A stretch of 9,948 nt of DNA from Flavobacteriales bacterium (GTDB lineage: Bacteria > Bacteroidota > Bacteroidia > Flavobacteriales_D > Crocinitomicaceae): positions 1 to 9,948 of the forward strand of contig CANHQC010000053.1 of NCBI GenBank assembly GCA_947462695.1, given 5' to 3'. Position numbers and translations under genes: made by a program. Shown piece after piece: positions 1-6,775 of the stretch. Each line of letters opens with the position of its first letter. Position 1 is the first letter of the stretch. The notes beneath the pieces were generated by a model. That model had not been told where the DNA came from, made no database searches, and was given only the letters and a program-made list of their open reading frames with translations.

Positions 1-66
1 AACATCAATGACTTGACGATTATGCCAGCTGCTCAGGCCAGCTCAACTGTTTTTCACAAGGACTGA
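1..66 (+). other. Possible 3' end of an upstream plus-strand gene
   Basis: Frame 1 of the plus strand is open from the window edge to a TGA at 64-66, and all other frames on both strands are closed within the first 53 bases. If real, it is the last 21 codons of a gene converging on the Nudix gene with a 13-base overlap, similar to the SRPBCC/birA overlap further on. A run of 21 open codons is quite likely by chance, and the peptide resembles no family I recognise, so this is a weak call. Confidence 0.15.
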
Positions 67-677
67 TCGCCTATTTTCTTTTCGGTTTCGGCGAGAACAT
101 ACTGAACTGAAGTGTAAAATGCGTTCCTACGCACCTTGATTTCAGGAAAGGTCATCCAAATGACTTCTTCAATTCCTTCTTCCGTTTGTGGTTGACCTTT
201 GTCTATTCCATAGTAATCAAACAAATACCAATCCGTTTGCTTGAGTACGGGATGATCCATGTAAAAATAGGTGTGGTAAGTGGTACATATAAAATCTCTA
301 CGAATCAGTGCGGAAATACCACATTCTTCGCCAATTTCACGTTCAGCTGCAATTTCGGGTCTTTCATTGATATCCATGTGACCTTTAGGCAAATCCAACA
401 TGCCAAAACGCCTGATTAATAGAAATTCATGCTCTTTTTGAACAGCGCCTCCTGCGGCATGAACAAATTGATGATTTTGAAAAAGGCGTTCCCATTCTTT
501 CCGAGGATCCTGACAATGAATAAAAAAACAAGCGTTCGAATCAAGGTTGATTAAATATTCCGTTAAATCCGCTTCAATGGACAAAACAAACCTTGCATCG
601 ATACCTGGCAGATTTAAGTCAATATTCTGCGAATTGACGAATTCTACTGCTCGATTTTCAATAAAAACTTTATACAT
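54..677 (-). CDS. Nudix hydrolase family protein
   Basis: This 207-residue protein carries a complete Nudix box at residues 99-121: G99, E105, R113, E114, E117, E118 and G120 all sit in the GX5EX7REUXEEXGU pattern. The glutamates bind the divalent metal that drives hydrolysis of a nucleoside diphosphate linked to another group. Residues 1-65 form an extra N-terminal region found in Bacteroidota homologues beside pyrE; its role is unknown to me, and the substrate cannot be read from the sequence. The reading frame stays open upstream to an ATG at 851, but that part lies opposite pyrE and looks like a shadow. The start at 677 is preferred because the protein then begins MYKVFIEN, as I recall for this family, and leaves pyrE free. 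It diverges from pyrE with 7 bases between start codons. No terminator is visible after its stop. The family is certain; the substrate is open. Confidence 0.9.
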   Translation of the reverse strand: MYKVFIENRAVEFVNSQNIDLNLPGIDARFVLSIEADLTEYLINLDSNACFFIHCQDPRKEWERLFQNHQFVHAAGGAVQKEHEFLLIRRFGMLDLPKGHMDINERPEIAAEREIGEECGISALIRRDFICTTYHTYFYMDHPVLKQTDWYLFDYYGIDKGQPQTEEGIEEVIWMTFPEIKVRRNAFYTSVQYVLAETEKKIGDQSL

Positions 678-687
678 TTGCCAAATG
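675..687. promoter_or_regulatory. Palindrome spanning both divergent start codons
   Basis: The sequence CATTTG-C-CAAATG is a perfect inverted repeat with 6-base arms and a one-base centre. The outermost CAT on the left is the Nudix start codon read on the minus strand, and the outermost ATG on the right is the pyrE start codon. The plus strand at 673-680 also fits the Bacteroidota -7 pattern TAnnTTTG, but no TTG lies about 20 bases upstream, and transcription from it would begin at or beside the pyrE ATG. It may be an operator, a leaderless promoter or chance; nothing here decides which. Confidence 0.4.
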
Positions 688-1332
688 ATATTGAATAACG
701 ACAAGGCACTAAAAGTAGCAGAATTTTTATTACAAATTAAAGCCGTTAAGTTACAACCAAACCAGCCATTTACATGGGCATCAGGATGGAAATCACCTAT
801 ATATTGTGACAATCGGATCACGCTTTCATTTCCCAATATTCGCACATTCATTAGACAAGCTTACTCCGAGGCTGTCCTCGAATACTTCGGGAAACCGGAT
901 GTCATAGCAGGAGTTGCCACTGGAGGAATAGCTCAAGGAGCACTCGTTGCGCAGGAATTAGGCTTGCCTTTTATTTACATTCGCAGTTCTGCCAAAGATC
1001 ATGGAATGGGTAATCAAATTGAAGGTTACTACGAAAAAGGTCAAAAGGTGGTTGTTATTGAGGATTTAATTTCCACGGGTGGAAGCAGTCTTAAAGCCAT
1101 TGAAGCATTGAAATCTGCAGGGATGGATGTAAAAGGACTTATTGCCATTTTTTCCTATGGATTCCATGTGGCAGATGAAAACTTCACGAATTCTGCATGC
1201 CCCTACGTGACATTGACAAATTACGATTTCTTGATCGAAAGTGCGCTTGAAAAGAATTACATCACCGAAAAAGATTTGGATTCCCTCAGGGAATGGAAAG
1301 AAAAGCCGGATAGCTGGAAACAAGATAAATGA
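685..1332 (+). CDS. pyrE: Orotate phosphoribosyltransferase
   Basis: PyrE transfers the phosphoribosyl group from PRPP to orotate, giving orotidine monophosphate, the fifth step of de novo pyrimidine synthesis in the cytoplasm. The 215-residue protein has the PRPP-binding motif at 122-135 (VVVIEDLISTGGSS, acidic pair E126-D127) and the flexible catalytic loop with K104, D105 and H106. The N-terminal stretch FTWASGWKSPIYCDNR (29-44) is the usual orotate-side signature of this family. Length is normal. The frame is open upstream to 547, but that part is antisense to the Nudix gene, and the start at 685 gives the N-terminus expected for Bacteroidota PyrE. There is no Shine-Dalgarno. Its stop overlaps the next start as ATGA, which implies translational coupling with the SRPBCC gene. 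It diverges from the Nudix gene. Confidence 0.96.
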   Translation: MILNNDKALKVAEFLLQIKAVKLQPNQPFTWASGWKSPIYCDNRITLSFPNIRTFIRQAYSEAVLEYFGKPDVIAGVATGGIAQGALVAQELGLPFIYIRSSAKDHGMGNQIEGYYEKGQKVVVIEDLISTGGSSLKAIEALKSAGMDVKGLIAIFSYGFHVADENFTNSACPYVTLTNYDFLIESALEKNYITEKDLDSLREWKEKPDSWKQDK

Positions 1333-1736
1333 TCATTGAAAGCAAACATGTAACAGTTTCAGCTCGTCCTGAACGCGTGACATCTTTTTTGAAAGATGCT
1401 CAAAACTTAATACACTTATTGCCTCAAGATCAAATCAGCGATTGGCATGCAACTTCCGAAATGTGTTCGTTTAAAGTACAAGGAGGTGTTATTATTTCAT
1501 TGGTTCAATTAGGATCAGAAGGTACAAGTAAAGTGTTTTTGTCATCAGGAGAGAAATCACCGTTTCCTTTTAAATTAACCGTACATCTCACACCAGAAGG
1601 TGAAAATACCGCTGGATTCCTTGTTTTCGATGGCGAAGTCAATGTCTTTTTAAAAATGATGGTCGAAAAACCATTGACAGCTTTGTTTAATATGATGAGT
1701 GAAAACCTCAACCTCTATTTCACCAACAATAAGTGA
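1329..1736 (+). CDS. SRPBCC (START/Bet v1-like) fold small protein
   Basis: This 135-residue protein has the length and pattern of a helix-grip protein. It opens with a beta strand (IESKHVTVSA) followed by a short helix with the PERVTSFLKD type sequence seen in polyketide-cyclase/CoxG-like members. Alternating strands cover about residues 45-105, and a long C-terminal helix runs from about 107 to 130 (FLKMMVEKPLTALFNMMSENL). There is no signal peptide or membrane segment. SRPBCC domains enclose a hydrophobic pocket for lipids or other ligands, but no ligand can be assigned here. The start overlaps the pyrE stop by 4 bases, so the two are co-transcribed. I recall the same pair in other Flavobacteriia, which suggests a conserved but unexplained link. 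The 3' end overlaps the convergent birA by 17 bases. The fold call is fairly secure; the function is unknown. Confidence 0.85.
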   Translation: MIIESKHVTVSARPERVTSFLKDAQNLIHLLPQDQISDWHATSEMCSFKVQGGVIISLVQLGSEGTSKVFLSSGEKSPFPFKLTVHLTPEGENTAGFLVFDGEVNVFLKMMVEKPLTALFNMMSENLNLYFTNNK

Positions 1737-2451
1737 TTTCTTTCAAGTCGAAAACATACTTTTGATCATTAGAAGTAAGCATTAGCCTACCCCACTCATC
1801 TACACCGTCAATTCTCCCTTCAATTGATCTGTTCCCTGTAAGAAAGGTTCGCCATTGATTGAAACCCAGTAAATGATTCAAATACGCTTGATGTATTTCA
1901 TCTTTACCATTATCAACCAGCTTGCTCCACCAATAATTCAAGTGAATCAGTAATTCATCGAGCACAGCTCGAACAGTAAAATTTTCTTTCAACTGATGCA
2001 ACATACTCGTTGCACGCATTCCGCTAAATTCAGTTTGGTTAACATTCAATCCAATGCCGATGATTACATCTTTGATTAAATTCCCACTTATTGAACTTTC
2101 AATGAGTATACCTGCTATCTTTTCCTCTCCTACAAAAACGTCATTCGGCCACTTAACTGAAGAAGAAATGCCAAATTTTCCTAAAAGATCCTTTATCGCT
2201 AAGGCAGTTAACTGGTTCAACACGAATTGTTCGTTAACTGACATATTGACGTGCCTTAGAACGACTGATAAAAGGAGGTTTTCACCAGGTTTTGCGTCCC
2301 AAATTGAACCGCGCTGACCTTTTCCGGCGGTTTGCACATCTGCCATAATTACCGCTCCCGATGACACCACCCCTTCCTTTATAAGCTTGGCAGCATAGTT
2401 GTTAGTGGAATCAACAGAAGTTAAATGAGTAAGTGATGTTCCTAAATGCAT
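1720..2451 (-). CDS. birA: Biotin--[acetyl-CoA-carboxylase] ligase, single-function type
   Basis: The enzyme activates biotin with ATP to biotinyl-AMP and attaches it to the lysine of biotin carboxyl carrier proteins, supplying acetyl-CoA carboxylase and related enzymes. The 243-residue protein shows the class I ligase motifs in order: DSTN at 14-17, the biotinyl-AMP loop AGKGQRGSIW at 42-51, KWPND at 100-104, KIAGILIE at 111-118 with the expected catalytic lysine K111, and GIGLNVN at 132-138. A small SH3-like domain follows from about 200. It starts directly with the catalytic domain, so the N-terminal winged-helix repressor of the E. coli protein is absent and it should not act as a transcription factor. 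Its 3' end overlaps the SRPBCC gene by 17 bases and its 5' end diverges from rsfS. A -7 element lies 36 bases before the start. Confidence 0.95.
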   Translation of the reverse strand: MHLGTSLTHLTSVDSTNNYAAKLIKEGVVSSGAVIMADVQTAGKGQRGSIWDAKPGENLLLSVVLRHVNMSVNEQFVLNQLTALAIKDLLGKFGISSSVKWPNDVFVGEEKIAGILIESSISGNLIKDVIIGIGLNVNQTEFSGMRATSMLHQLKENFTVRAVLDELLIHLNYWWSKLVDNGKDEIHQAYLNHLLGFNQWRTFLTGNRSIEGRIDGVDEWGRLMLTSNDQKYVFDLKEITYCW

Positions 2452-2486
2452 AAACTTTCGGGCTGTGCAGATGTTAATCTAAAGAT

Positions 2487-2494
2487 CAAAATTA
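2487..2494 (-). promoter_or_regulatory. Candidate -7 element of the birA promoter
   Basis: Read on the minus strand this is TAATTTTG, an exact match to the Bacteroidota -7 consensus TAnnTTTG. It ends 35 bases before the birA ATG, giving a leader of roughly 30 nucleotides. No TTG is found at the usual spacing of about 20 bases upstream, so the -33 part is missing or poor. The position in the divergent gap supports it; chance matches are common in AT-rich DNA. Confidence 0.45.
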
Positions 2495-2505
2495 AAATTT
2501 AACGT

Positions 2506-2513
2506 TAGATTTG
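2506..2513 (+). promoter_or_regulatory. Candidate -7 element of the rsfS-ftsH-cdsA-psd operon
   Basis: TAGATTTG matches TAnnTTTG exactly and lies 18 bases before the rsfS ATG, so transcription would begin roughly 10-15 bases ahead of the gene. No clear TTG lies about 20 bases upstream. It is the only such match in the gap on this strand, and the genes downstream are too tightly packed to leave room for another obvious promoter, so it is the best candidate for the operon start. Confidence 0.45.
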
Positions 2514-2531
2514 TAAGAATAATTTCAATCA

Positions 2532-2909
2532 ATGCAAAAGCGAAAAAAAGACGTAGATTCTACCAAATTGTGCGATGCCATCGTAGAAGGCATGCAAGAA
2601 AATAAAGCAAAAGACATTGTCGTATTAGATTTAAGGGAAATTTCAAACTCAGTTTGTGACTATTTCGTTATTTGCAGTGGAGAGTCTAGCACACAAGTAG
2701 ACGGTATCAGTTCATCCGTTACACGTTTTACAAGAAAAGAACTTAAAGAAAAACCTTGGCATATCGAAGGAAAAACAACCAGTGAATGGGTATTGTTGGA
2801 TTATGTGAATGTGGTTGCTCACATTTTTTACAAAGACGCACGCCCATTCTATGACCTGGAGGATTTGTGGGCAGATGCAAAACGTACCGATATACCTAAT
2901 TTGAATTAA
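2532..2909 (+). CDS. rsfS: Ribosome silencing factor RsfS
   Basis: RsfS (RsfA, Iojap/DUF143 family) binds ribosomal protein uL14 on the large subunit and blocks joining of the subunits, damping translation when nutrients are short. The 125-residue protein has the family core: the KAKDIVVLDLREIS strand-helix region at 25-38, DYFVICSG at 43-50, the EWVLLDY strand at 85-91, VVAHIF at 94-99 and YDLEDLW at 107-113. Length is normal, with a short basic N-terminus (KRKK at 3-6). There is no Shine-Dalgarno before the ATG, as usual in this phylum. It is the first gene of the operon and ends 4 bases before ftsH, so the two are almost certainly co-transcribed; I recall the rsfS-ftsH pair as conserved in Flavobacteriia. 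Confidence 0.95.
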   Translation: MQKRKKDVDSTKLCDAIVEGMQENKAKDIVVLDLREISNSVCDYFVICSGESSTQVDGISSSVTRFTRKELKEKPWHIEGKTTSEWVLLDYVNVVAHIFYKDARPFYDLEDLWADAKRTDIPNLN

Positions 2910-2913
2910 CAAC

Positions 2914-5064
2914 ATGACAGAAGGACAAAATAATAAAAAGAAAACTCCATTTTCAATCTATTGGATTTACGCATTGATTGTGGTGGTTATCATTGGCTTC
3001 CAGCTATTTATGAGTTCAACAGGTGAAGTACCGGTGAAATACCAATCAACTTTCTTTGATTTGGCTGAACGCGGTTACATTGAAGACGCACGTCTCGTAA
3101 ATAAAGTAAGGGTTGATTTTAAAGTGAGTAAAGATGGTCGTTATTACATCGTTAATTCCAAGGAATCTCAATACCAACCAATTAAAGATTACTTAAAGCA
3201 AGGTTCAAGTGTAAAAAATGGAGATCCTATTTTTGAATTGAACATTATAGACGCCGGAAACTTTGAATCTCAAGTCAACGAGTTAAATAAAACGATCAAG
3301 GCTGAAAACAAAGAGCGATTAGCGAAAAAACTCGAACCGATGCGTACGATAGAACTTATCGACGTGGAGGAAATCAATTACATAGGAAACATCTTAAGCT
3401 TTATTCTTCCAATCATTATTCTCGTCGTTCTGTGGATGTTCATCATGCGCCGAATGAGCGGAGGCGGTGGTGGTGGTGCCGGTGGACAAATTTTTAACAT
3501 CGGTAAGTCAAGAGCTCAAGTATACGAAAAAGGGAAAACTACCAATGTTACGTTTAAAGACGTCGCTGGATTAGAGGGGGCGAAAGAAGAAATCGTAGAA
3601 ATTGTTGAGTTTCTTAAAAACCCAAAAAAATATACCGAATTAGGTGCAAAAATTCCAAAAGGAGCGCTACTTGTTGGTCCTCCAGGAACAGGAAAAACAT
3701 TGCTTGCGAAGGCTGTGGCTGGTGAGGCAAAAGTACCATTCTTCTCTCTTTCCGGGTCTGATTTCGTAGAGATGTTCGTTGGTGTGGGAGCATCACGCGT
3801 GCGAGATTTATTCAAACAAGCGAAAGAAAAAGCACCTTCTATTATCTTCATTGACGAAATCGATGCTATTGGTAGAGCGCGTGGTAAAAACAACAGTTTT
3901 GGGTCAAATGACGAACGTGAAAACACATTGAACCAGTTACTTACCGAAATGGATGGTTTTGGAACGAACTCGGGAGTCATCATTCTTGCTGCTACTAACC
4001 GTGCAGATGTGTTAGATAGTGCGTTGATGCGTGCCGGACGATTTGATCGCCAGATTTACGTTGATATGCCAGACATCAATGAGCGAAAAGAAATCTTCAA
4101 AGTTCACTTGAAACCAATTAAGCTTGAACCAGGAATTGATATTGATTTCCTTGCCAAACAAACACCTGGATTTTCGGGTGCAGACATTGCCAATTTATGT
4201 AATGAAGCGGCTTTAATTGCAGCGCGACACGAAAAGAAGTTTGTGCAGAAGCAAGACTTCCTTGATGCTGTAGATCGTATTGTGGGTGGATTGGAAAAAA
4301 AGAATAAAATCATTACGAAAGAAGAAAAGAAAGCCATTGCTTATCACGAAGCAGGTCACGCTACGATTTCTTGGTTATTGGAATATGCGCACCCACTGGT
4401 CAAAGTGACTATTGTACCGCGAGGTCAATCACTTGGAGCAGCGTGGTATTTACCGGAAGAACGAAGCATTACTACAACAGAGCAAATTTTGGATGAAATG
4501 TGTTCCGCTTTAGGAGGTCGTGCAGCAGAGCAATTGATTTTTGGAAAGATTAGTACGGGAGCCTTGAGTGATTTAGAAAAGGTGACGAAACAAGCCTATG
4601 CAATGGTTTCCATTTACGGGCTGAATGAACGCATTGGAAATATCTCGTTTTATGACCGTCAGGGAAGTAATACATTCACCAAACCATATTCCGATGAAAC
4701 TGCTAGGATCATTGATGAAGAAGTTAGTAAACTGATCGAATCACAATACCAACGCGCGTTAAAGATCCTAACTGAAAACAAGGAAAAACTTTCGATGCTT
4801 GCAGACAAATTGTTAACGTCTGAAGTTATTTTTAAGGAGGATCTAGTTGAAATTTTTGGAAAACGTCAATGGGAAAGTGAAGAGGAAACACCATTATTGG
4901 CAGAGACTGAAAACGAGGCTTCAACTGAAGACACAACTTCAGAAGAAATTGTCAACGAAACGACAGATACAACAAATGAAGCAACTGAAGATAAAACTGA
5001 AGGAATTGATGAATCAACTGATGAGTCACCTTCAGAAAATTCAACCAAATCAGAAGACAACTAG
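2914..5064 (+). CDS. ftsH: ATP-dependent zinc metalloprotease FtsH
   Basis: FtsH is a hexameric AAA+ protease in the inner membrane that extracts and degrades misfolded membrane proteins and some short-lived regulators. The 716-residue protein has a first membrane segment at about 14-33, an extracytoplasmic domain to about 155, a second membrane segment at about 156-178 and a Gly-rich linker (183-191). The AAA domain follows: Walker A GPPGTGKT at 255-262, pore loop FVEMFVG at 284-290, Walker B IIFIDE with D314 and E315, and arginine fingers R373 and R376. The protease domain has the zinc motif HEAGH at 478-482 and the third ligand D553. All key residues are present. From about 652 the C-terminus is a disordered tail rich in Glu, Thr and Ser, which is variable in the family. 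The start lies 4 bases after rsfS. The last part of the gene is overlapped in the +1 frame by the DUF2007 gene. Confidence 0.98.
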   Translation: MTEGQNNKKKTPFSIYWIYALIVVVIIGFQLFMSSTGEVPVKYQSTFFDLAERGYIEDARLVNKVRVDFKVSKDGRYYIVNSKESQYQPIKDYLKQGSSVKNGDPIFELNIIDAGNFESQVNELNKTIKAENKERLAKKLEPMRTIELIDVEEINYIGNILSFILPIIILVVLWMFIMRRMSGGGGGGAGGQIFNIGKSRAQVYEKGKTTNVTFKDVAGLEGAKEEIVEIVEFLKNPKKYTELGAKIPKGALLVGPPGTGKTLLAKAVAGEAKVPFFSLSGSDFVEMFVGVGASRVRDLFKQAKEKAPSIIFIDEIDAIGRARGKNNSFGSNDERENTLNQLLTEMDGFGTNSGVIILAATNRADVLDSALMRAGRFDRQIYVDMPDINERKEIFKVHLKPIKLEPGIDIDFLAKQTPGFSGADIANLCNEAALIAARHEKKFVQKQDFLDAVDRIVGGLEKKNKIITKEEKKAIAYHEAGHATISWLLEYAHPLVKVTIVPRGQSLGAAWYLPEERSITTTEQILDEMCSALGGRAAEQLIFGKISTGALSDLEKVTKQAYAMVSIYGLNERIGNISFYDRQGSNTFTKPYSDETARIIDEEVSKLIESQYQRALKILTENKEKLSMLADKLLTSEVIFKEDLVEIFGKRQWESEEETPLLAETENEASTEDTTSEEIVNETTDTTNEATEDKTEGIDESTDESPSENSTKSEDN
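4922..4997 (+). repeat. Imperfect short direct repeat in the ftsH tail
   Basis: A 16-base unit at 4922-4937 (CAACTGAAGACACAAC) recurs at 4982-4997 with 14 of 16 bases identical, 60 bases apart and in the same reading frame. It encodes related acidic T-E-D peptides in the disordered FtsH tail. Such repeats suggest the tail grows and shrinks by slippage or unequal recombination, which would explain why it is variable. It is short, and codon bias in a Thr/Glu-rich tail could produce it. Confidence 0.3.
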
Positions 5065-5260
5065 TTGGGTAGTCATTGAATCGTTCAATGACCCAATATC
5101 CGCATCGCTTTGTGAATTCCAGCTTGAAAAGGCTGGAATTCCTTTTGTTACCTTGAATCAACGTGACTCGAGTTACTTGTCTTTCGGTCAGATTCATGTA
5201 CATGTTCAAGCTAACGAACTAGAAGTAGCCCGAAAAGTATTAACTTCGCAACATGAGTAA
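5021..5260 (+). CDS. DUF2007 family small protein
   Basis: The conserved part begins at W16 and reads as a DUF2007 (putative signal-transducing) domain: a first strand WVVIESF, a helix around residues 25-38 (PISASLCEFQLEKAG), the strand IPFVTLNQRDSSY, then FGQIHVHVQ and a final helix (ELEVARKVL). Function is unknown; the fold is a small ferredoxin-like domain without visible catalytic residues. The start is uncertain. No ATG, GTG or TTG in frame lies just before the domain, so the nearest is the ATG at 5021 (79 residues), then an ATG at 5009 and a TTG at 4847, all inside ftsH in the other frame. I chose 5021 because it gives the usual short length and a 44-base overlap. The stop overlaps the cdsA start by 8 bases, so it is coupled to both neighbours. 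In many Flavobacteriia a LUD-domain gene is found at this position instead, as I recall. Confidence 0.75.
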   Translation: MSHLQKIQPNQKTTSWVVIESFNDPISASLCEFQLEKAGIPFVTLNQRDSSYLSFGQIHVHVQANELEVARKVLTSQHE

Positions 5261-6068
5261 CCTCGTTCAGCGAGCTATAACCGGTGCACTTTTCGCATTT
5301 GTCGTTTTAGGTTCCATATTCTGGGACCCCTACGCTCAGGCACTTGTTTTCTCGGTGATAATGGTTATTGGACTATTAGAGTTCTATAATATGTTCAACA
5401 AACACGAAATCGTTCGTGTCAGTAAAGAAATTGGACTATTTATTGGGATTTTCATCTTTTCATTACTTGTTGGTGTAAGTTTCGAATGGTTACCCATCAT
5501 TTCTATTCTATTCATCTTTCCGTTGTTTTTTACGCTGATTCTTGCAGAAATGTGGCGACAGAAAAGGTATCCCGTTCTGAATATTTCAGTTATGGTTTTT
5601 GGCATTATTTACATTGTCATCCCTTTCTTTCTAACTATTGACCTTAATTTACGCAACACGAGCTTTTTGCCTTCGATTGTCGGTATGTACATTTTAATTT
5701 GGACAAATGACAGTTTCGCCTACTTGACAGGCAAGTATTTTGGTAAACGCAAGTTGTTTGAACGCATTTCACCAAAAAAAACGTGGGAAGGTACGATTGG
5801 AGGAATTGTTTTCACCCTTCTTTTTGGATACATCATTGGTACTTGGATAAATGAAGGTGAAGTAGTTTTCTGGATCGTTTCTGCCATAATCATTGCGCCA
5901 TGCGCTATTTTTGGCGACTTGTTGGAATCGTTATTCAAACGCAGCCTGAATATTAAAGACACCGGGAAGATCCTTCCTGGACATGGCGGTATACTCGATC
6001 GTTTTGACGCCACACTTTTTGCCACACCTTTCTTCTATTGCTGGGCCATGTTTTACGCCTATTTTTAA
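5253..6068 (+). CDS. cdsA: Phosphatidate cytidylyltransferase (CDP-diglyceride synthase)
   Basis: CdsA converts phosphatidic acid and CTP to CDP-diacylglycerol, the precursor of all bacterial phospholipids, in the inner membrane. The 271-residue protein is largely hydrophobic, with about seven to eight membrane segments. Near its C-terminus, residues 226-252 match the family signature S-x-[LIVMF]-K-R-x4-K-D-x-[GSA]-x2-...-H-G-G-x2-D-R-x-D at every fixed position (S226, K229, R230, K235, D236, H244, D249, R250, D252). The conserved loop ISPKKTWEG is at 172-180 and DSFAYLTGKYFGK at 153-165. Length is normal. The ATG overlaps the end of the DUF2007 gene by 8 bases, and psd follows after 6 bases. 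It supplies the lipid branch that, through a phosphatidylserine synthase not in this window, feeds the next gene. Confidence 0.97.
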   Translation: MSNLVQRAITGALFAFVVLGSIFWDPYAQALVFSVIMVIGLLEFYNMFNKHEIVRVSKEIGLFIGIFIFSLLVGVSFEWLPIISILFIFPLFFTLILAEMWRQKRYPVLNISVMVFGIIYIVIPFFLTIDLNLRNTSFLPSIVGMYILIWTNDSFAYLTGKYFGKRKLFERISPKKTWEGTIGGIVFTLLFGYIIGTWINEGEVVFWIVSAIIIAPCAIFGDLLESLFKRSLNIKDTGKILPGHGGILDRFDATLFATPFFYCWAMFYAYF

Positions 6069-6074
6069 TAAACT

Positions 6075-6740
6075 ATGAAATTACACCGCGAAGGATACTT
6101 GATTATAACAACTGGATTAACCATTCTAACGCTATTGGAATGGGGATTCTATTATTTGTATACACTTACGGGTATACTTTGGCTATTTGCCATTTTATCG
6201 GCTCTTGTGTTAACAGTAGCCTACTTAATCGTTCAATTTTTTCGCATACCGAATAGAACGTGTGTATTTGAGCCAAACGACGTCATGTGTCCGGCTGATG
6301 GAAAGGTTGTCGTTATTGAAGAAGTCGAGGAAACAGAATACTTTAATGATCGCCGCATTCAAGTTTCGATTTTCATGTCCCCGTTAAATGTGCACGCCAA
6401 TTACAACCCAGTTTCAGGAATTGTAAAGTATGTCAAATACCACGCAGGGTTGTTTCTTGTAGCTTGGCATCCAAAAAGTAGCACAGACAACGAACGCAGT
6501 ACAATGGTTGTTGAACATCCAAGCGGTAATGAAGTCCTCTTTCGTCAAATTGCAGGAGCATTAGCCAGAAGAATATGTTACTATGTGCAGGAAGGGCAAC
6601 AAGTCGCAACAGGAGATGAATTTGGATTCATCAAATTCGGATCTCGAATTGATGTCTTTTTACCAATTGGAACGCAAATAGATGTTAAAATTGGGGATGT
6701 GGTGAAAGCAAAATTGTCCAAACTTGGCGAACTAAAGTAA
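6075..6740 (+). CDS. psd: Phosphatidylserine decarboxylase proenzyme, short type
   Basis: Psd decarboxylates phosphatidylserine to phosphatidylethanolamine, the main membrane lipid. The enzyme cuts itself between Gly and Ser and turns the serine into the pyruvoyl cofactor. Here the site is FGS with G189-S190, predicting a beta chain of 189 residues and an alpha chain of 32. The acidic residue D75 (PADG) and H107 (NVHANYNPVSG) match the residues needed for self-cleavage and catalysis. Two hydrophobic segments at about 8-28 and 33-56 anchor the protein in the membrane. At 221 residues it is the short form common in Bacteroidota, shorter than the E. coli enzyme of about 320. The start lies 6 bases after cdsA. 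The two lipid enzymes plus FtsH in one operon suggest shared control of membrane synthesis and quality, which is an inference from order alone. Confidence 0.95.
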   Translation: MKLHREGYLIITTGLTILTLLEWGFYYLYTLTGILWLFAILSALVLTVAYLIVQFFRIPNRTCVFEPNDVMCPADGKVVVIEEVEETEYFNDRRIQVSIFMSPLNVHANYNPVSGIVKYVKYHAGLFLVAWHPKSSTDNERSTMVVEHPSGNEVLFRQIAGALARRICYYVQEGQQVATGDEFGFIKFGSRIDVFLPIGTQIDVKIGDVVKAKLSKLGELK

Positions 6741-6775
6741 AAATTCATTAATTTCATCCTATAAAATTTGACGTC

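Noticed and set aside
678..851. N-terminal extension of the Nudix protein to an ATG at 851
   Set aside because: The added 58 residues are antisense to the conserved start of pyrE, and the family begins at MYKVFIEN. The mirror extension of pyrE upstream to 547 is rejected for the same reason.
3516..3983. 155-codon open frame on the minus strand inside ftsH
   Set aside because: It lies opposite the most conserved AAA region of ftsH, and its Ser/Pro/Phe-rich composition is what the antisense of that coding sequence gives. Shadow frame.
4834..4849. Perfect AAGGAGG with TTG start 6 bases later, suggesting a gene start at 4847
   Set aside because: AAGGAGGAT encodes the family-typical K-E-D of FtsH, and this phylum makes little use of Shine-Dalgarno pairing. 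Kept only as an alternative start in the DUF2007 finding.
6763..6770. TAAAATTTG-like -7 element before the Lys/Cys-rich gene
   Set aside because: It has one base too many between TA and TTTG and ends 5 bases before the ATG, leaving no leader. The gene more likely shares the upstream operon transcript.
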